This document shows positions 5,342 through 8,553 of a stretch of DNA of 8,553 nucleotides, piece by piece; the stretch's first letter is position 1; each line of letters opens with the position of its first letter. Position numbers and translations under genes: made by a program. The notes under the pieces are model-generated. The model ran no database searches, was not told where the DNA came from, and saw only the letters and a list, made by a program, of their open reading frames with translations. The stretch spans positions 1 through 8,553 of the forward strand of contig JAFWDX010000166.1 in the NCBI GenBank assembly GCA_017515945.1. Reading direction: 5' to 3'. The stretch is from Blautia sp. GTDB taxonomy: Bacteria; Bacillota; Clostridia; Lachnospirales; Lachnospiraceae.

Positions 5342-7060
5342 ATGGAAAAATGGGTAGTTACGGCAAAAAAAGCAGACTTTCAGAGCATCGGTACCGCATT
5401 CGGAATAGACCCTGTTATTGCGCGTCTGATCCATAACCGGGATGTAGTCGGGGCTGAGCAGATCCGGGCTTATCTGCACGGGACGCTGGAGGACCTGCCT
5501 TCACCCTGGATGCTGAAGGATATGGATAAGGCGGTGGAACTCCTCGGGGAAAAGATCCGGACACATGAAAAGATCCGGATCATCGGAGACTATGATATAG
5601 ATGGTGTCATGGCGTCCTATATACTCCTGGAGGGGCTCAGACGTCTGGGTGCAGAGGCGGATATCTGTATCCCGGACCGGATCGCGGATGGATACGGGAT
5701 CCATGCGCATCTGATCGAAAAAGCAGCCGGTGAAGGGATCGGGACGATCCTGACCTGTGACAATGGAATCAGCGCAGTGGACGAGATCCGCCTGGCAAAA
5801 GAAAAGGGCATGACCGTGATCGTGACAGACCATCATGAAGTCCCATACGATATGGAGGATGGAGAAAAGATCTGGAAACTGCCTCCGGCTGATGCGTTGA
5901 TCGACCCAAAGCAGGCTGACTGCCCTTATCCTTATGATAATATATGCGGTGCGGTCGTCGCATGGAAGCTGATCCAGGCTCTTTACGAAAGACAGGGTAT
6001 CCCTGCCGGCGAGAGCATGGCATTCCTGGAGCCTGCAGCCATTGCCACGGTAGGGGATGTAATGGATCTGCAGGGTGAGAACAGGATCATCGTCCGCGAA
6101 GGTCTGAAGCTCCTGCCGGAGACAGACAATACCGGACTGGCAGCGCTGATCCGCGCGTGCGGACTGGAAGGAAAGAAAATTACGGCCTACCATATCGGCT
6201 TCGTGCTGGGTCCATGCCTGAATGCCAGCGGGAGACTGGATACCGCCCTCCGTTCTCTGGAACTGATGCAGGAGAAAGACTCTCAGAAAGCAGCCGTGCT
6301 GGCGGAGGATCTGGTTGCGCTTAACGAAAGCCGCAAAGCCATGACCGAAGAGGGAAGAGAGCAGGCGGAGAAAATGGTCCGGGAGAGTTCCCTGGCCGGA
6401 GATAAGGTGCTGGTGGTGTTTCTGCCGGACTGTCACGAAAGTCTTGCAGGCATCATCGCCGGCAGGCTGAGGGAAACCTTTCATCGCCCGAGCATTGTGC
6501 TTACACGTTCAGAAAATGGTGTAAAGGGCAGTGGACGCTCGATCGAAGCATACTCCATGTTTGATGAGCTTTCCCGATGCAAGGATCTGCTCGATCAGTT
6601 CGGCGGGCACCCCATGGCGGCCGGCCTGTCCATGCAGGAGGAAAACATCGAACCCCTCAGGCGCAGGCTTAATGAGAATGCCTCCCTGACGGTCGATGAT
6701 CTGACAGAAAAGATCATCATCGATGCAGCCATGCCGATCGCTTATCTTTCAAGGCGCCTGGTCGGCCAGATGGCTTTGCTTGAACCCTTTGGAAAAGGGA
6801 ATACGAAACCGCTTTTTGCCCAGAAGGATCTCCATGCGGTAGATCTGCGGGTGCTGGGAAGAAACAAAAACGTATGCCGGGTCCGCCTGCAGGATAAAAA
6901 CGGAGTCTCCATTCAGGCAGTATTCTTTGGGGATGCGCCAAAGTTCCAGGAGGATCTGAGCCGGGGATCCCGGGTGGCCGTTACATATTATCCGGAGATC
7001 AATGAGTATCAGGGCCGGGAAAATCTGCAGATCGTTATCCAGAATTATAAAGCTTATTAA
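5342..7060 (+). CDS. recJ: Single-stranded-DNA-specific exonuclease RecJ
   Basis: A 572-residue member of the DHH phosphoesterase family that degrades single-stranded DNA from the 5' end in recombination and mismatch or base excision repair. Metal-binding motifs appear in order: GDYDIDG at 82-88 (D83, D85, D87), CDNG at 139-142 (D140), the DHH signature at 163-165, and VGDVMDL near 237-243 (D239). The DHHA1 half holds SGRSIEAYSMFDEL near 397-410 and GGHPMAAG at 421-428. The last roughly 110 residues match the position of the C-terminal OB-fold domain. Length is close to E. coli RecJ (577), so it looks complete. No good Shine-Dalgarno lies before the ATG (AAGTAGAAAG is the best), but the N-terminus agrees with clostridial relatives as I recall them. 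It sits 126 bases after secDF, past a hairpin. Confidence 0.95.
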   Translation: MEKWVVTAKKADFQSIGTAFGIDPVIARLIHNRDVVGAEQIRAYLHGTLEDLPSPWMLKDMDKAVELLGEKIRTHEKIRIIGDYDIDGVMASYILLEGLRRLGAEADICIPDRIADGYGIHAHLIEKAAGEGIGTILTCDNGISAVDEIRLAKEKGMTVIVTDHHEVPYDMEDGEKIWKLPPADALIDPKQADCPYPYDNICGAVVAWKLIQALYERQGIPAGESMAFLEPAAIATVGDVMDLQGENRIIVREGLKLLPETDNTGLAALIRACGLEGKKITAYHIGFVLGPCLNASGRLDTALRSLELMQEKDSQKAAVLAEDLVALNESRKAMTEEGREQAEKMVRESSLAGDKVLVVFLPDCHESLAGIIAGRLRETFHRPSIVLTRSENGVKGSGRSIEAYSMFDELSRCKDLLDQFGGHPMAAGLSMQEENIEPLRRRLNENASLTVDDLTEKIIIDAAMPIAYLSRRLVGQMALLEPFGKGNTKPLFAQKDLHAVDLRVLGRNKNVCRVRLQDKNGVSIQAVFFGDAPKFQEDLSRGSRVAVTYYPEINEYQGRENLQIVIQNYKAY

Positions 7061-7078
7061 TCCAGAGTGTAATGAATG

Positions 7079-7109
7079 TGGGGGCGTGATCAGACGCCCC
7101 CATTTTTTT
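7079..7109 (+). terminator. Strong intrinsic terminator after recJ
   Basis: TGGGGGCGT (7079-7087) and ACGCCCCCA (7094-7102) make a perfect 9-bp, GC-rich stem with the loop GATCAG, followed directly by seven T (7103-7109). It ends the recJ transcript 18 bases after the stop codon and separates it from trpS. Confidence 0.93.
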
Positions 7110-7114
7110 CAGGA

Positions 7115-7143
7115 TTGAAAAAGAGCACTGCTGCGTGTATAAT
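7115..7143 (+). promoter_or_regulatory. Promoter for trpS
   Basis: TTGAAA (7115-7120), a 17-base spacer and a perfect TATAAT (7138-7143) form a near-consensus housekeeping promoter. Transcription would start near 7150. That leaves a leader of about 40 bases, too short for a T-box, so no tRNA-sensing control is visible. Confidence 0.85.
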
Positions 7144-7190
7144 CTTTTAGGACTTTGAAAAGTGTTTATTTCCGGGAGGACAGCAACAGT

Positions 7191-8195
7191 ATGACAGATG
7201 GAAAAAAAGTATTGTTCAGCGGGATGCAGGCCACAGGTAATCTGACCCTGGGCAACTATCTCGGCGCTTTGAAAAACTGGGTTACTCTGTGTGATGAATA
7301 TGAATGCTTCTACAGCGTGGTGGACATGCACTCCATTACCGTCCGGCAGGATCCGGCCGAGCTGCGGTCCAGGGCTCGCAGGCTGATGATGCTGTATATC
7401 GCCGCAGGTATCGACCCTGAGAAAAACTGCATATATTACCAGTCTCATGTGAGTGCACATGCAGAACTTGCCTGGATCCTCAACTGCTTGACATATATGG
7501 GTGAACTGAACAGGATGACCCAGTTCAAGGATAAAGCGGCAAAACATGCGGATAATATCAATGCCGGGCTGTTTACCTATCCGGTCCTGATGGCTGCGGA
7601 TATCCTGCTGTACCAGGCGGCTGTGGTGCCGGTAGGTGTTGACCAGATGCAGCATCTGGAGCTGACGCGCAATATCGCGGAGCGTTTCAATAATATTTAC
7701 GGGGATGTCTTTACTGTTCCTGAGGCATACATCGGTAAAGTCGGAGCCAAGATCATGAGTCTCCAGGATCCGTCCAAAAAGATGTCCAAATCTGATGAAA
7801 ACCCGAACGGCAGCATCTACCTGATGGATGATCCGGATACGATCATGCGTAAATTTAAACGCGCCGTCACCGATTCGGTGGGTGAGATCGCGTACCGGGA
7901 TGAACAGCCGGGAATCAAAAATCTGATCGATATTTACAGTGCCTGTACCGGATGCACCCCGCAGGAGACCGTCCGCGCATTTGAAGGCAAAGGCTATGGC
8001 GAATTCAAGCCGGCGGTGGGCGAGGCGGTAATCTCTGTGCTTCGTCCGCTTCAGGAGGAATTTGCCCGCCTGAATAAGGAAAAGGACTATATCGACAGTG
8101 TGATCCGCGACAATGCCGAGAAGGCGCGGCGTGTATCCGGAAAGACACTGCGCAAGGTCATGCGCAAGATCGGATATCCCGACAGGATTTTTTAA
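7191..8195 (+). CDS. trpS: Tryptophan--tRNA ligase
   Basis: A 334-residue class I aminoacyl-tRNA synthetase that attaches tryptophan to tRNA-Trp in the cytoplasm. The ATP-binding HIGH-type motif reads TLGN at 19-22 within GNLTLGNYLG, a variant I recall from other Firmicutes enzymes. GVDQMQHLELTRN (149-161) lies in the Trp/ATP pocket region, and KMSKS is intact at 197-201. The length is normal for bacterial TrpS. ATG at 7191 is preceded by GGGAGGA (7174-7180) at 10 bases; a TTG start at 7155 would add 12 residues and lacks a ribosome binding site. Its stop overlaps the ribosome binding site of the next gene, so the two are probably translated from one message. A near-consensus promoter lies upstream. 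Confidence 0.96.
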   Translation: MTDGKKVLFSGMQATGNLTLGNYLGALKNWVTLCDEYECFYSVVDMHSITVRQDPAELRSRARRLMMLYIAAGIDPEKNCIYYQSHVSAHAELAWILNCLTYMGELNRMTQFKDKAAKHADNINAGLFTYPVLMAADILLYQAAVVPVGVDQMQHLELTRNIAERFNNIYGDVFTVPEAYIGKVGAKIMSLQDPSKKMSKSDENPNGSIYLMDDPDTIMRKFKRAVTDSVGEIAYRDEQPGIKNLIDIYSACTGCTPQETVRAFEGKGYGEFKPAVGEAVISVLRPLQEEFARLNKEKDYIDSVIRDNAEKARRVSGKTLRKVMRKIGYPDRIF

Positions 8196-8208
8196 GGAGA
8201 CTGAATAT

Positions 8209-8553
8209 ATGAAAAGCATCAGAAGTATCATGGCAGGGGCAGCCCTGCTGCTCGGAGTCTGTCTTTTGACGGGCTGCGGATCGGACAAAAAAACGGAAGC
8301 GGTTTATGAGACAGGAACTGTCAATGAGATGACCGGCGAGGAAGTGGATTTTACCAGCGGTGAAAGCACACCGGCTGATCAGGCAGAAAACAAAGCAGAG
8401 AATAAGGAAGAGGAGAAGGCTGCTGACACGGCGCAGGCTCCTGAGTCTTCCGAGGGTGTAACGCTGGATACGTCCGAAGCGCTTACCGGTCTGCATCATG
8501 CGCGCATGACCGTGAAAAACTGTGGAACGATCGACCTGGAGCTTAATGCAGAT
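8209..8553 (+). CDS. Lipoprotein, probable cyclophilin-type peptidyl-prolyl isomerase (3' end missing)
   Basis: The first 115 residues of a secreted lipoprotein; the frame is still open at the window edge. A positively charged start (K2, R5), a hydrophobic segment (8-20) and the lipobox LTGC at 20-23 predict lipid attachment at Cys23 and anchoring outside the membrane. A low-complexity linker rich in Glu, Ala and Lys (about 25-85) follows. The last 20 or so residues (HHARMTVKNCGTIDLELNAD, 96-115) resemble the opening strand of cyclophilin-type isomerases of Clostridia, in which a 'G-x-I-x-L-E-L' stretch begins the fold. The active-site part lies beyond the window, so the enzyme call is an inference. 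AAGGAG (8194-8199) overlaps the trpS stop, 9 bases from ATG, which indicates translational coupling. Confidence 0.75.
   Translation, partial: MKSIRSIMAGAALLLGVCLLTGCGSDKKTEAVYETGTVNEMTGEEVDFTSGESTPADQAENKAENKEEEKAADTAQAPESSEGVTLDTSEALTGLHHARMTVKNCGTIDLELNAD

Noticed and set aside
5501..6484. 327-aa open frame on the minus strand
   Set aside because: It is antisense to the conserved catalytic part of recJ, with His, Gln and Cys-rich composition typical of shadow frames.
7103..7190. Possible T-box leader for trpS
   Set aside because: The promoter at 7115-7143 leaves only about 40 bases of leader, and no T-box sequence or terminator lies between promoter and gene.
7035..8288. 417-aa open frame on the minus strand
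   Set aside because: It lies wholly antisense to trpS and the lipoprotein start, shows no recognisable domain or ribosome binding site, and spans the trpS promoter and the recJ terminator.

Overview
The window looks like the chromosome of a Clostridia bacterium, most likely Lachnospiraceae. The grounds are a near-canonical SCIFF peptide with its radical SAM maturase (a Clostridia signature), a fused SecDF, a recJ of clostridial type, strong AGGAGG-type ribosome binding sites and roughly balanced base composition. All supported genes lie on the + strand. The long minus-strand open frames are shadows. No CRISPR array, rRNA, tRNA or intact transposon is visible.

Layout: (1) Positions 1-140 are non-coding, carry short direct repeats and resemble the edge of a dispersed or mobile repeat. 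(2) An extended -10 promoter at 141-149 drives a small unknown protein (175-324, 49 aa) and a YdcF/DUF218-family protein (343-933). (3) After a 184-base gap with a good promoter (1055-1082) come scfA (1118-1258, 46 aa, six cysteines) and scfB (1325-2692, radical SAM/SPASM maturase), separated by a 10-bp hairpin. (4) secDF (2798-5215) follows, then a terminator-like hairpin (5290-5319) and recJ (5342-7060), closed by a strong terminator (7079-7109). (5) A consensus promoter (7115-7143) starts a unit of trpS (7191-8195) and a lipoprotein (8209 to the window end, cut off), probably a cyclophilin-type peptidyl-prolyl isomerase.

How they fit together: ScfB is expected to build a thioether cross-link in ScfA, giving a ranthipeptide. 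Their position before secDF is, as I recall, a recurring clostridial arrangement, though no cause for the linkage is known. SecDF helps protein export. RecJ is a repair exonuclease and TrpS charges tRNA-Trp. The lipoprotein would work outside the membrane, perhaps on exported proteins. The most notable points are the SCIFF pair with no protease or exporter beside it, the hairpin between precursor and maturase, an Ala where SecF normally has a conserved membrane Asp, the unknown 49-aa protein on an almost leaderless transcript, and the repeat-bearing left edge.
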